Shown piece after piece: positions 11,721-19,592 of a stretch of DNA of 64,000 bases. The notes below the pieces were generated by a model that did not search any database, was not told where the DNA came from, and saw only the letters and a list, made by a program, of their open reading frames with translations. The stretch's first letter is position 1, and every line of letters starts with the position of its first letter. The translations under genes were made by a program, and so were the position numbers. Origin of the DNA: Chitinophagales bacterium (GTDB lineage: Bacteria > Bacteroidota > Bacteroidia > Chitinophagales > JADJOU01); NCBI GenBank assembly GCA_016787225.1, contig JAEUUY010000022.1, positions 62,001 to 126,000 of the forward strand. The letters run 5' to 3'.

Positions 11721-11816
11721 GAGCGTATAAACAACAATTGTATTATTAATTTGAGCGTAAAATTAATAATATCATTTACAACTTGAGCGTAAAATTAATG
11801 ATACGATAAATAATTA
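11721..11816 (+). repeat. Three direct repeats with exact 32-bp period upstream of the ATPase gene
   Basis: The core GAGCGTA begins at 11721, 11753 and 11785, exactly 32 bp apart. The second and third units share GAGCGTAAAATTAAT and then diverge. An inverted TACGCT occurs at 11817, again 32 bp on, touching a TATATTTG box (11822-11829) just before the ATPase gene. The spacing equals about three helical turns, so it may be an operator array; a decayed tandem duplication is the alternative. The surrounding 162-bp gap holds no gene. Confidence 0.75.
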
Positions 11817-11855
11817 TACGCTATATTTGCCTCAAAATAAATCAAGCAATCTATA

Positions 11856-13109
11856 ATGAATAGAAAATCTAGATTAGAAGGCAAATTGGTAGAGGCTCTA
11901 TCTAGTTCGCCATTGACTAGAATCTTGGTGCTCACCGGTGCACGACAAGTAGGTAAAACTACACTGCTTCGGCATCTTTTTCCACATTATTCTTATATCA
12001 ATATGGACGAACCTCTACTGAGAAAAGAGGTAACAGCTATGTCATCGGCACAGTGGCTCGCAGCTTATGACCATGTCATAGTAGATGAAGTGCAAAAATG
12101 CCCAGAAGTTGTAGAAATGATCAAAGCTGCAAATGACATGGGTCATGAGCAACGCTATATTCTCACAGGGTCGAGCCAACTCATGCTCTTGAAGAATGTG
12201 AAAGAGAGCTTGGCTGGAAGATGTATTATTGAGGAACTATATCCCCTGACACTGCCTGAATTGATGACCACAAGCTGGGAAGATAAGGTTGCATATTCTC
12301 ATTTCCAACATATAATACTTGGTCAGAATATTCCGAATTTTATACCATTTCGATTTCAAAAAAACTTTTCGCCTATAATGGAAGTGTATGATTTCTACCT
12401 TCAATTTGGTGGCTATCCAGCACTTGTAGCTAAAGGATTGAGTGCAAATGACAAAAGAAAATGGCTTAAAAACTATATTAAGACCTATCTAGAAAGAGAT
12501 ATTCGAGATTTAGCTGATTTTAAAAATTTGGAACCGTTTACCTCACTGAAAAGAGCCACCGCCATATCTACAGGTCATTTGATTAATTATTCCTCACTGG
12601 CCCGGCAGGTGGGCGTTACACCGAGCACAGCACAGCGATTTCTACACTATTTGTCTATGAGCTACCAAGTATTGATATTGCAGCCTTGGCACAAAAACGA
12701 ACTCAAACGATTATCTAAAATGCCAAAAGTCCATTATTTGGATCCAGGCATACAGCGAGTTGTGGTAGGCAATGTGAATCCTCATTTGTCTGGTAGCGAA
12801 TTTGAATCTGCTATTGTAGCTGAAATGTACAAGCAGCTGCAATACTTGCAGTTGGATACCCATATCTATCATTTGAGAACGAACGATGGCAGAGAAGTGG
12901 ATGTGCTGATAGAAACACCGCAAGGTTATTATGCTTTTGAAATAAAAATGACCGCCAATTATAACCATACTGATAATCGACACTTGAGAAATTTAGATGA
13001 AATACTAGACAAACCGCTACTACATTCATTTGTCATTACACAAGATACTATTCCAAATCAAAAAGAAAAAAATATAACGGCCATTCATGCCGCTCAATTT
13101 CTCACTTAA
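11856..13109 (+). CDS. AAA_14 / DUF4143 family ATPase
   Basis: The 417-aa protein has a Walker A loop GARQVGKTTLLRHLF (about residues 28-42), a Walker B-like segment DHVIVDEVQKCPE, the sensor-like YILTGSSQLMLL, and a C-terminal DUF4143 domain with the nuclease-like core VDVLIETPQGYYAFEIK. This AAA_14-DUF4143 family is widespread in Bacteroidota and archaea, often patchily distributed; its cellular role is not established. It is out of place in a glycan cluster, has its own upstream repeat region, and ends 3 bp before the next glycosyltransferase gene, so it is probably co-transcribed with the two genes downstream. Horizontal insertion is plausible but not proven here. Confidence 0.88.
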   Translation: MNRKSRLEGKLVEALSSSPLTRILVLTGARQVGKTTLLRHLFPHYSYINMDEPLLRKEVTAMSSAQWLAAYDHVIVDEVQKCPEVVEMIKAANDMGHEQRYILTGSSQLMLLKNVKESLAGRCIIEELYPLTLPELMTTSWEDKVAYSHFQHIILGQNIPNFIPFRFQKNFSPIMEVYDFYLQFGGYPALVAKGLSANDKRKWLKNYIKTYLERDIRDLADFKNLEPFTSLKRATAISTGHLINYSSLARQVGVTPSTAQRFLHYLSMSYQVLILQPWHKNELKRLSKMPKVHYLDPGIQRVVVGNVNPHLSGSEFESAIVAEMYKQLQYLQLDTHIYHLRTNDGREVDVLIETPQGYYAFEIKMTANYNHTDNRHLRNLDEILDKPLLHSFVITQDTIPNQKEKNITAIHAAQFLT

Positions 13110-13112
13110 ATC

Positions 13113-14345
13113 ATGACTAGACAAGTACTCTATATCTCCTATGATGGCATGACAGATACCTTAGGTCAGAGTCAAGTGCTACCTTATATATGTGGATTAT
13201 CTATGCAGGGATATTCATTCACTTTGATTAGTTGCGAAAAACCTGAAAGATTTGAGGCAAATAAAAATATCATTGAAAAAATATGTTTGGAAAATAATAT
13301 TGACTGGCATCCTCTGACTTATCATAAATCTCCACCGATAATATCTACTATTTGGGACATAAACCAAATACAAAAAAAAGCATATCAACTCCAAGAAATA
13401 AAAAACTTTTCATTGGTTCACTGTCGAGGTTATATATCGGCTTTGGTTGGCTTGGCTCTCAAACGGAGATATAGCTTGAAGTTTTTATTTGATATGCGCG
13501 GACTCTGGGCCGATGAAAAAGTGGATGCGGGTGCATGGAATCTTCAAAGTCCGATTTATCGAGTAGTGTATAATTTTTTCAAGAAAAAAGAAAGAGAGTT
13601 TTTCTTAAATGCAGACCATACCATAAGCCTTACAGAGCGGGGCAAAAAAGAAATTCAATCGTGGGATTATATGCGAGGCCTTGCAGATAATATTACGGTG
13701 ATTCCTTGCTGCGCGGATACGGATTTGTTTGATTATTCAAAATTGGATAATCAAAAATTACAAACTTGGCGAGAACAATTGCAGATTTCAGAAAAGGATT
13801 TTGTAGTATCATATTTGGGGTCTATCGGCACCTGGTATATGCTCGAAGAAATGCTCGATTTTTTTAAGGTTTTAAAAGGGAAATATGCACAAGCTAAATT
13901 TCTCTTTATCACGCATGACGAGCACGAACGAATCAAGATGGAAGCTGATAAAAGAGGCTTGACAAATGATATTATTATTCAACCAGGACAGCGAAATGAA
14001 GTGCCGAATTTGCTAGCTCTATCTTCCTTGTCCTTATTTTTTATTAGACCTACTTACTCCAAACTAGCTTCCAGTCCTACCAAGCAAGCAGAGATTATGG
14101 CTATGGGCATCCCTCTTATATGCAATTCGGGAGTGGGTGATACGGACAAATTGGTTATGAAATACCAAGCTGGCTATGTCATAGAGAATCTATGTGAAGT
14201 GAATTATAAAAAACTAGTAAGCGAAACAGATGTTACGAATTTTCAAAAACAAAAGTTGAGAGAAGGAGCTTTGGATTATGCGAGTTTGGAAAAAGGAATT
14301 AAATCCTACGAAATTGTTTATAAGAAATGTATAGCCATTGACTAA
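13113..14345 (+). CDS. Glycosyltransferase family 4
   Basis: The 410-aa protein opens with QVLYISYDGMTDTLGQSQVLPYI, a pattern common in GT4 enzymes of exopolysaccharide loci, and has LFDMRGLWADEKVDAG, then the C-terminal GT-B domain VSYLGSIGTWYMLEEMLDFF and TKQAEIMAMGIPLICNSGVGD. The central portion (VIPCCADTDLFDY) is the usual hinge sequence of the family. It sits 3 bp after the ATPase gene and overlaps the next glycosyltransferase gene by 8 bp. Its role is transfer of one sugar in polysaccharide or O-antigen repeat-unit assembly; donor and acceptor are not predictable. Confidence 0.87.
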   Translation: MTRQVLYISYDGMTDTLGQSQVLPYICGLSMQGYSFTLISCEKPERFEANKNIIEKICLENNIDWHPLTYHKSPPIISTIWDINQIQKKAYQLQEIKNFSLVHCRGYISALVGLALKRRYSLKFLFDMRGLWADEKVDAGAWNLQSPIYRVVYNFFKKKEREFFLNADHTISLTERGKKEIQSWDYMRGLADNITVIPCCADTDLFDYSKLDNQKLQTWREQLQISEKDFVVSYLGSIGTWYMLEEMLDFFKVLKGKYAQAKFLFITHDEHERIKMEADKRGLTNDIIIQPGQRNEVPNLLALSSLSLFFIRPTYSKLASSPTKQAEIMAMGIPLICNSGVGDTDKLVMKYQAGYVIENLCEVNYKKLVSETDVTNFQKQKLREGALDYASLEKGIKSYEIVYKKCIAID

Positions 14346-15426
14346 GAAATCAATACTATTTGTTTGTCCATATCCCTTTGACAAAGCGCCTTCGCAGCGT
14401 TTGAAGTTCGAGCAATACTATGACTATTTCAAAGAAAATGATTACGTGATAACACATGATAGTTTCCAGTCTATAGCTATGTGGAATGTGGTCTATAAAT
14501 CAGGTCATATTTTTTTGAAATTTATTCATACCGTATTAGGTTATTTGTCGAGAATATGGCTGTTATGTAGACTTCCGTTTTATGATGTAGTGTATATTCA
14601 TCTTTGGGTCACACCTTTCGGGCCACCATTTTTCGAGCGGCTATATAGACTATTTTCCAGAAAAATTATCTATGATATAGACGACCTTGTTTTTATGGAA
14701 AACTCAAGCGAAGCGAATGCATGGATAGCAAAATTGAAAGGCAAAAACAAACCTATTTTTCTTATGAAAAATGCAGATGCCATTATTACTACAACACCTT
14801 ATTTAGTTCATTTCAGTCAGCAATATAATCAGCATGTACATGCTATACCTCCTAGTTTAGATGAAAATATTTTTTTTCCATTTCTCAATAATGAGAAAGT
14901 AAAACTGACGATAGGTTGGGTGGGTAGCCACACGACGGAAGCTTATTTAGAGATAGTAAGGCCAGCGCTAGAGTCTTTAGCGAAGGAATTGGATTATCGA
15001 ATGATAACCATGGGGGCAAAAAATTTTAGATTGAAAGGTGTGGAACTAATCAACAAGGAATGGAATGCCTCTCAAGAAAATGAAATACTTAATGAAATAG
15101 ATATAGCCATCTATCCTTTGCCAGAAGCCATTTGGAGTCAAGGTAAATTTGGTGGAAAACTCATTCAATACTTTGCTGCAGGTCTACCTTGTATAGCTTC
15201 GGATGTCAATGAGTCTAATCGTATAGTGATAAAGAATAGCGTAAATGGGATACTTGTGAAAAATTCTGATGATGAATGGTTATTGGCTCTGAGATTATTG
15301 GCTGCTAATGAATCTTTACGACGAAAGATAGGTGAGCAAGCGAGATTGGATTTTATGAATAAATATTCTCACAAGGCTAATGAAAACAAATATTTAAATA
15401 TTTTGAATGCAGTCACAAAAAATTAG
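14338..15426 (+). CDS. Glycosyltransferase family 4-like protein
   Basis: The 362-aa protein starts at a TTG inside the last codons of the preceding gene (8-bp overlap) and reads (M)TKKSILFVCPYPFDKAPSQRLKFEQYYDYF. It contains IYDIDDLVFM, and a C-terminal GT-B half with TIGWVGSHTTEAYLEIV, NEIDIAIYPLP and the donor-site segment GKLIQYFAAGLPCIASDV. This is a divergent GT4-like branch with short glycosyltransferase homology. It is the last gene of the glycan cluster in this window; the next gene is an unrelated metallopeptidase after 31 bp. Confidence 0.83.
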   Translation: MTKKSILFVCPYPFDKAPSQRLKFEQYYDYFKENDYVITHDSFQSIAMWNVVYKSGHIFLKFIHTVLGYLSRIWLLCRLPFYDVVYIHLWVTPFGPPFFERLYRLFSRKIIYDIDDLVFMENSSEANAWIAKLKGKNKPIFLMKNADAIITTTPYLVHFSQQYNQHVHAIPPSLDENIFFPFLNNEKVKLTIGWVGSHTTEAYLEIVRPALESLAKELDYRMITMGAKNFRLKGVELINKEWNASQENEILNEIDIAIYPLPEAIWSQGKFGGKLIQYFAAGLPCIASDVNESNRIVIKNSVNGILVKNSDDEWLLALRLLAANESLRRKIGEQARLDFMNKYSHKANENKYLNILNAVTKN

Positions 15427-15457
15427 AATAAATTTGTAGTACTAAAATTATAAGTAA

Positions 15458-16309
15458 ATGGAATGGCAAGGAAATAGAGAATCCACTAATGTAGAAGACC
15501 GAAGAGGCGGTGGTGGTGGCCGAAGAATAGCAGGAGGTCTTGGCATAGGCACCATAATCATAGCTGCTGTTGTATATTTTCTAGGCGGTGACCCTACGCA
15601 AGTTTTGCAGATGGGAAGTGGCAATCAAGTGAGTGACTATCAAGAAGCACCAAGCCATGCGAATGGCGTGAAGGATGAAGGTTGGGATTTTGCTAGTACA
15701 ATTTTAGCGAGCACAGAAGATGTATGGAATACAGAATTTCAAAAAATAGGTATGCAATATCGTGAGCCCAGATTGGTGCTATTTACTGGTCAAACGGTCT
15801 CAGACTGTGGTGGTGCGCATGCTGCCTCTGGACCGTTTTACTGTCCTGCAGACAAGCAGATCTATCTCGATTTATCTTTTTTCAATGAACTCAATCGCAG
15901 GTTCGGGGTGAAAGGAAATTTCGCACCGGCTTATGTCATAGCTCATGAGGTGGGTCATCATGTGCAGGACTTGATGGGTATTACCACGAAAATACATCGC
16001 ATGCGCCAGCAAGTTTCCGAAGCAGAAGGCAATAGGTTGAGTGTAATGCTGGAATTGCAGGCAGATTTTTTAGCAGGTTATTGGGCTCGTCGTGCCGGCA
16101 ATTTAAAATTAACAGAAAACGACATTCGCTCTGCCCTAGAGGCGGCGAATGCTATCGGTGATGATAAACTTCAAAAAGAGTCTCAGGGTTATGTTGTCCC
16201 AGATGCATTTACACACGGCACCTCTGAGCAGCGTATGGAATGGTTTATGAGAGGTTTTAAGGCTCAGTCCTTAAATGAAGGAAATACCTTTCAACAGTTG
16301 GGGAGCTAG
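15458..16309 (+). CDS. ypfJ: Neutral zinc metallopeptidase (YpfJ / PF04228 family)
   Basis: The 283-aa protein has the family layout: a charged glycine-rich N-terminus (MEWQGNRESTNVEDRRGGGG), one membrane anchor (about residues 28-43), then a catalytic domain with the zincin motif HEVGHH at residues 163-168 and a downstream glutamate in ELQADFLAGYWA. CGGAHAASGPFYCP and the terminal GTSEQRMEWFMRGF are hallmark segments of PF04228. Length is normal. The substrate is unknown for the family. The stop codon shares the four bases CTAG with the stop of the convergent methyltransferase gene. Confidence 0.92.
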   Translation: MEWQGNRESTNVEDRRGGGGGRRIAGGLGIGTIIIAAVVYFLGGDPTQVLQMGSGNQVSDYQEAPSHANGVKDEGWDFASTILASTEDVWNTEFQKIGMQYREPRLVLFTGQTVSDCGGAHAASGPFYCPADKQIYLDLSFFNELNRRFGVKGNFAPAYVIAHEVGHHVQDLMGITTKIHRMRQQVSEAEGNRLSVMLELQADFLAGYWARRAGNLKLTENDIRSALEAANAIGDDKLQKESQGYVVPDAFTHGTSEQRMEWFMRGFKAQSLNEGNTFQQLGS

Positions 16310-16953
16310 AGAGCTTCTTTATGAATTATAATTAATCCTGCATAAAAGTAAAGTTGTGCATTGTCTAATTTCAAGTGTTTGAAATAGGACAGGGCATCTG
16401 GGTGACTTGCCTGAGTAAATTCTGGAAGACCCGAAACCTGCGTATCTTCCACGCAATAATATCCTCCCACATTTAATCGAGGGAATAAAGTTTCAAAACT
16501 CTTGATGATATCCGAATTAACATGACTCCCATCGTCAATGATAATGTCCAAATTTTCGAATTGAGCTAGAAATTTTTCATCAGATTGATTGCCTTTATAG
16601 GTCTTAATTTGCCTATAGTCGAGTAGTGATTTATCGTAGATGTCTATTCCTAAAATTTTACTTTTAGGAAAAAACTTCGCCCACATTTTTAGGGAATTTC
16701 CTCCATACTTCGTATTCTCTCCGCCTCCTATTCCTATTTCCAAAATGCGGAGTTTTTGCTTTCTTTTTTCATGAAAGTAGTCTTGATAAATCGAGGTATA
16801 GCCATGTTCATACTTATCTGTACCATACAACTTGGCTAGTTTAGTGAGATTATTACGATAAAAAAAAGCGGGAATAGAATAGAGCCAATAACGAATAATT
16901 TCTCGTTGTTTTTCTGAAAATAGTCCTTTCAAAAAGGTTAATACTTGAACCAT
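16306..16953 (-). CDS. Class I SAM-dependent methyltransferase (macrocin O-methyltransferase-like)
   Basis: The 215-aa protein contains YGTDKYEHGYTSIYQDYF, ILEIGIGGGENT as SAM motif I, ILGIDIYDK as motif II, and IIDDGSHVNSDIIKSFETLFPRLNVGGYYCVEDTQ. That set is typical of the family annotated from macrocin O-methyltransferases and found in many glycan loci. The C-terminal part after the VEDTQ motif is short relative to members I know, so the end may have been trimmed. It lies at the edge of the polysaccharide cluster, on the opposite strand, 5 bp downstream of the toxin gene. Substrate unknown; a sugar hydroxyl is likely. Confidence 0.75.
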   Translation of the reverse strand: MVQVLTFLKGLFSEKQREIIRYWLYSIPAFFYRNNLTKLAKLYGTDKYEHGYTSIYQDYFHEKRKQKLRILEIGIGGGENTKYGGNSLKMWAKFFPKSKILGIDIYDKSLLDYRQIKTYKGNQSDEKFLAQFENLDIIIDDGSHVNSDIIKSFETLFPRLNVGGYYCVEDTQVSGLPEFTQASHPDALSYFKHLKLDNAQLYFYAGLIIIHKEAL

Positions 16954-16958
16954 AAAGT

Positions 16959-17267
16959 TTAAACTTTTGTATGTTCAGGTATTTTACTTGGGTCTTGTGA
17001 TGTATGGAATATATCGGCTATTAGTATTACATTTTCGAATCTTTTAAATATAATTTTATAATCATAGCATAAAATAAATTTAAAATCAGGAGCATAAGGT
17101 TCGTTAATCTCTAAGTAAGGATTAACTAGCAGATCATCTATAGCGTCAAGAATTCTTGAATAGACTTGACTTGCTATTAATTCTGTTGTTGTTTCACAGT
17201 AATAATTATAAATTTCTATTAGAGAAAATTGGGCATATTGAGCAAATCTTATGCTTATTTCTTCCAT
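16959..17267 (-). CDS. RelE/ParE-family toxin
   Basis: The 102-aa protein reads as a ParE/RelE fold: an N-terminal helix pair (FAQYAQFSLIEIYNYY...), a central NPYLEINEPYAPDFKFILCYDYKIIFKRFE and a C-terminal strand VILIADIFHTSQDPSKI, matching the usual end in which a V-x-R-I-F/H-x-R-x-D/Q motif sits. Length is normal. It overlaps the upstream small gene by 13 bp, the classic antitoxin-toxin arrangement. If functional it would be an mRNA interferase or gyrase inhibitor; which of these cannot be told from the sequence. Confidence 0.75.
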   Translation of the reverse strand: MEEISIRFAQYAQFSLIEIYNYYCETTTELIASQVYSRILDAIDDLLVNPYLEINEPYAPDFKFILCYDYKIIFKRFENVILIADIFHTSQDPSKIPEHTKV

Positions 17268-17491
17268 TTTGCTAAATTTTGTCTCATCTCCTCCATAGAA
17301 ACAGTTCTTCCTTCTTCCAAGTCTCTCACTGATTGACTCAATCTATTTCTCAAGCCATCTTCGGTATGAGGATCGAGGTTTTTATTTGCATCATAGTTAT
17401 AAAGAAGACTCGAGATATATTTAATAAAATATTCATCCTGAATAGAATCAATAAATTTTTTAGCTTTCTCTTTTTCTAACACTAAATCCAT
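17255..17491 (-). CDS. Antitoxin of the adjacent ParE/RelE-like module
   Basis: The 78-aa acidic, helical protein ends in DLEEGRTVSMEEMRQNLAKWKK. This tail, with a G-[RK]-x-[VY]-x-x-E-E pattern, is typical of small antitoxins paired with ParE/RelE toxins. It precedes the toxin gene and overlaps it by 13 bp. A TATCTTTG -7 box on the same strand at 17521-17514 sits about 23 bp before the ATG, consistent with an autonomous promoter. I do not see a recognisable DNA-binding domain by eye; assignment rests mainly on size and context. Confidence 0.65.
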   Translation of the reverse strand: MDLVLEKEKAKKFIDSIQDEYFIKYISSLLYNYDANKNLDPHTEDGLRNRLSQSVRDLEEGRTVSMEEMRQNLAKWKK

Positions 17492-17513
17492 GTTCTATAG
17501 TTTTAAGTTAATA

Positions 17514-17521
17514 CAAAGATA
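17514..17521 (-). promoter_or_regulatory. Bacteroidota -7 box of the toxin-antitoxin operon
   Basis: TATCTTTG fits the TAnnTTTG consensus and lies 23 bp upstream of the antitoxin ATG. No convincing -33 element was found. Confidence 0.45.
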
Positions 17522-17554
17522 CAAAAAATAACGGATTTGAATACCCTGTTCTAT

Positions 17555-17589
17555 GTCTGTAGTCCACTGACGACCGACCACTTCTCACT
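17555..17589. repeat. Degenerate heptamer array directly after the lpdA stop
   Basis: Five consecutive 7-bp units read GTCTGTA, GTCCACT, GACGACC, GACCACT and TCTCACT on the + strand. The array ends 2 bp from the TAA stop codon of the minus-strand lpdA gene. Confidence 0.55.
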
Positions 17590-17591
17590 AT

Positions 17592-18995
17592 TTATACATG
17601 TATCGCCCGCTTGCTCGTAGCGTCCAAAGCTGCCTCTTTAAACGCCTCTGAAAATGTAGGATGGCCGAAACAAGTAATCGCTACATCTTCTGCCGATCCC
17701 CGATATGTCATAGCTATAGCTCCTTGCATAATCATATCGGCTACACGAGCACCAATCATCTGCACGCCGAGTATCTCATCCGTTTCTTGATGAGCTAGTA
17801 CTTTTACAAATCCGTCGATATCATTTGCTGCTCTGGCTTTACCGCTGGCACGGAACGGAAATTTACCGGCTTTGTATGGAGTACCTTCTTTTTTTAACTC
17901 ATCTTCAGTTTTGCCCACACCTGCTGCTTCTGGCCAAGTATAAGCTATGCCGGGTATCAAATGATGATTCAAGTGTGGTTTTTGTCCAGCTAAAAGTTCA
18001 GCTACGAATACACCCTCTTCCTCTGCCTTGTGAGCAAGCATAGGTCCAGCTACGACATCGCCAATAGCATAAATATTGGCGCAGGTAGTTTGCAAATTTT
18101 TATCTGTTGGTATTCGACCACGGTCGTCTAGGGTTATACCTATTTTTTCTAAACCTAGTCCCTCCGTATAGGGCTTGCGACCCACCGCTACGAGACAATA
18201 ATCTCCTTCATATACGACTTCCTTGTCCTGACTATCGAGGGCTTTTACCGTAACTGTTTTTCCTTTTCGCTCCACAAAATTTACTTTCATAGAGGTTTGA
18301 ATATCCATACCTTGTTTTTTCAAGACGCGCTGCAACTCCTTGCAGACCTCACTATCCATAGCTCCGCCTATTTTATCAGCATACTCGATTACAGTCACTT
18401 TAGACCCCAATCGATTATAGACCGATCCTAATTCTAATCCTATGATTCCACCACCAATGACCAATAAATTTTTAGGTGTTTCCTTCAAGCTCAAAGCCTC
18501 GGTAGAAGTAATGACACGTTCTTTATCTAATTTAATAAATGGAAGACTCGCTGGCTTAGAACCTGTCGCTATTATAGTATATTTGGTTTCTATCTGCGAG
18601 AGGTTGCCATCTTTATCTGTGATATTTATTTTATTAGCCGATTCAAAACTTCCTACTCCTCGCAAAACGGTAATATTATTTTTCTTCATCAAAAAATCTA
18701 TCCCCTTCACCGTCATATCCACCACATTCGCTTTTCGGCTGATCATTTTCGGGAAATCGAGACTGAGCTTTCCCGTCATAATGCCATGTTCTTCAAATTC
18801 TTTGCGCGCTTTGAAGTAGTGTTCGCTACTATCGAGCAAGGCCTTAGAAGGAATGCAGCCCACATTAAGGCAAGTCCCTCCAAGGGTCTCGTATTTCTCA
18901 ATCAAAGCGGTTTTAAAACCTAACTGGGCGCATCGAATAGCACCTACATAGCCGCCGGGACCAGAACCTATCACTACTACATCAAAATTGGACAT
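17592..18995 (-). CDS. lpdA: Dihydrolipoyl dehydrogenase (E3)
   Basis: The 467-aa flavoprotein oxidises dihydrolipoamide of 2-oxoacid dehydrogenase and glycine cleavage complexes, passing electrons to NAD+. Seen in sequence: FAD-binding VVIGSGPGGYVGAIRCAQLG, the redox disulfide GGTCLNVGCIPSK (Cys42 and Cys47), the NAD-binding VIGGGIIGLELGSVYNRLGS, the second FAD motif IYAIGDVVAGPMLAHKAEEEG, and the C-terminal His-Glu catalytic segment CFGHPTFSEAFKEAALD. Full length. A TAGTTTTG box at 19024-19017 on the minus strand may be its -7 element. It is a single gene here, with no E1/E2 genes adjacent. Confidence 0.96.
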   Translation of the reverse strand: MSNFDVVVIGSGPGGYVGAIRCAQLGFKTALIEKYETLGGTCLNVGCIPSKALLDSSEHYFKARKEFEEHGIMTGKLSLDFPKMISRKANVVDMTVKGIDFLMKKNNITVLRGVGSFESANKINITDKDGNLSQIETKYTIIATGSKPASLPFIKLDKERVITSTEALSLKETPKNLLVIGGGIIGLELGSVYNRLGSKVTVIEYADKIGGAMDSEVCKELQRVLKKQGMDIQTSMKVNFVERKGKTVTVKALDSQDKEVVYEGDYCLVAVGRKPYTEGLGLEKIGITLDDRGRIPTDKNLQTTCANIYAIGDVVAGPMLAHKAEEEGVFVAELLAGQKPHLNHHLIPGIAYTWPEAAGVGKTEDELKKEGTPYKAGKFPFRASGKARAANDIDGFVKVLAHQETDEILGVQMIGARVADMIMQGAIAMTYRGSAEDVAITCFGHPTFSEAFKEAALDATSKRAIHV

Positions 18996-19062
18996 ATTGT
19001 AATTTTATTTTAGTCACAAAACTAAATTTTTATTTATTAAAAAGAATTAGTTTAAGGAAATT

Positions 19063-19422
19063 TTATTTGAATCGCTGTTTAGCGGTCTTGATATTCGTAT
19101 CAATCAATTTTCTCAAGATGGTCGTTTCACGTTGAAGACTTTGAAAAGTTTCTTTGTCTATTAAATCGACCCCGAGCATTAATTCTAAATGAAACTCTGT
19201 CTGAATAGCCTTGAGATGAGCTCGCTGCAGGCAGTTGACAAAATGCTCTAGACTTTCAGAAAATTCAGCCTCACGTAGTCGGGCTCCAATCTTTGTACCC
19301 ACTTTGAATACCTCACGTGTCAATATATCCTCTTCTTTTTGAATTCGTACATCATGCACAAGTTTTACTATTTTCACCCCAAATTCCAGTGACCTTTCTA
19401 ATAATACATTTTTATTGACCAT
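19063..19422 (-). CDS. Four-helix-bundle protein (23S rRNA IVP-like, PF05635)
   Basis: The 119-aa protein is all-helical and matches the four-helix-bundle family first named from proteins encoded in 23S rRNA intervening sequences: ERSLEFGVKIVKLVHDV, LTREVFKVGTKIGARLREAE, and a long final helix pair ending TNIKTAKQRFK. Here it is not inside an rRNA gene. Such proteins are scattered in Bacteroidota genomes; the function is not established. It has its own probable promoter (TTG, 19 bp, TAAATTTG) and lies 67 bp upstream of lpdA. Confidence 0.85.
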   Translation of the reverse strand: MVNKNVLLERSLEFGVKIVKLVHDVRIQKEEDILTREVFKVGTKIGARLREAEFSESLEHFVNCLQRAHLKAIQTEFHLELMLGVDLIDKETFQSLQRETTILRKLIDTNIKTAKQRFK

Positions 19423-19450
19423 GAGTGCTTTATTTATTAATTCACAGTTA

Positions 19451-19480
19451 CAAATTTAATTGAAATTTCAATAATTTCAA
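19451..19480 (-). promoter_or_regulatory. Promoter of the four-helix-bundle gene
   Basis: On the minus strand a TTG (19480-19478) and a TAAATTTG (19458-19451) are 19 bp apart, which matches the Bacteroidota -33/-7 arrangement. The gene starts 28 bp downstream. Confidence 0.5.
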
Positions 19481-19592
19481 TTATTTAAAACTTATAAGGA
19501 CGCTCTAAGTAGCTATTCAAGGTAGTATATTGCTTTTCTTTAAGCAAATAAAGAAAGAATTTTAGCATAATATCTATATTTGCTCTAGAGAT

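Noticed and set aside
11721-11816. CRISPR-like array from 32-bp periodicity
   Set aside because: Only 7-15 bp are conserved per unit, the units diverge outside the core, and there are no spacers or cas genes.
19063-19422. 23S rRNA intervening sequence
   Set aside because: The protein belongs to the IVP-like family, but no rRNA sequence flanks it.
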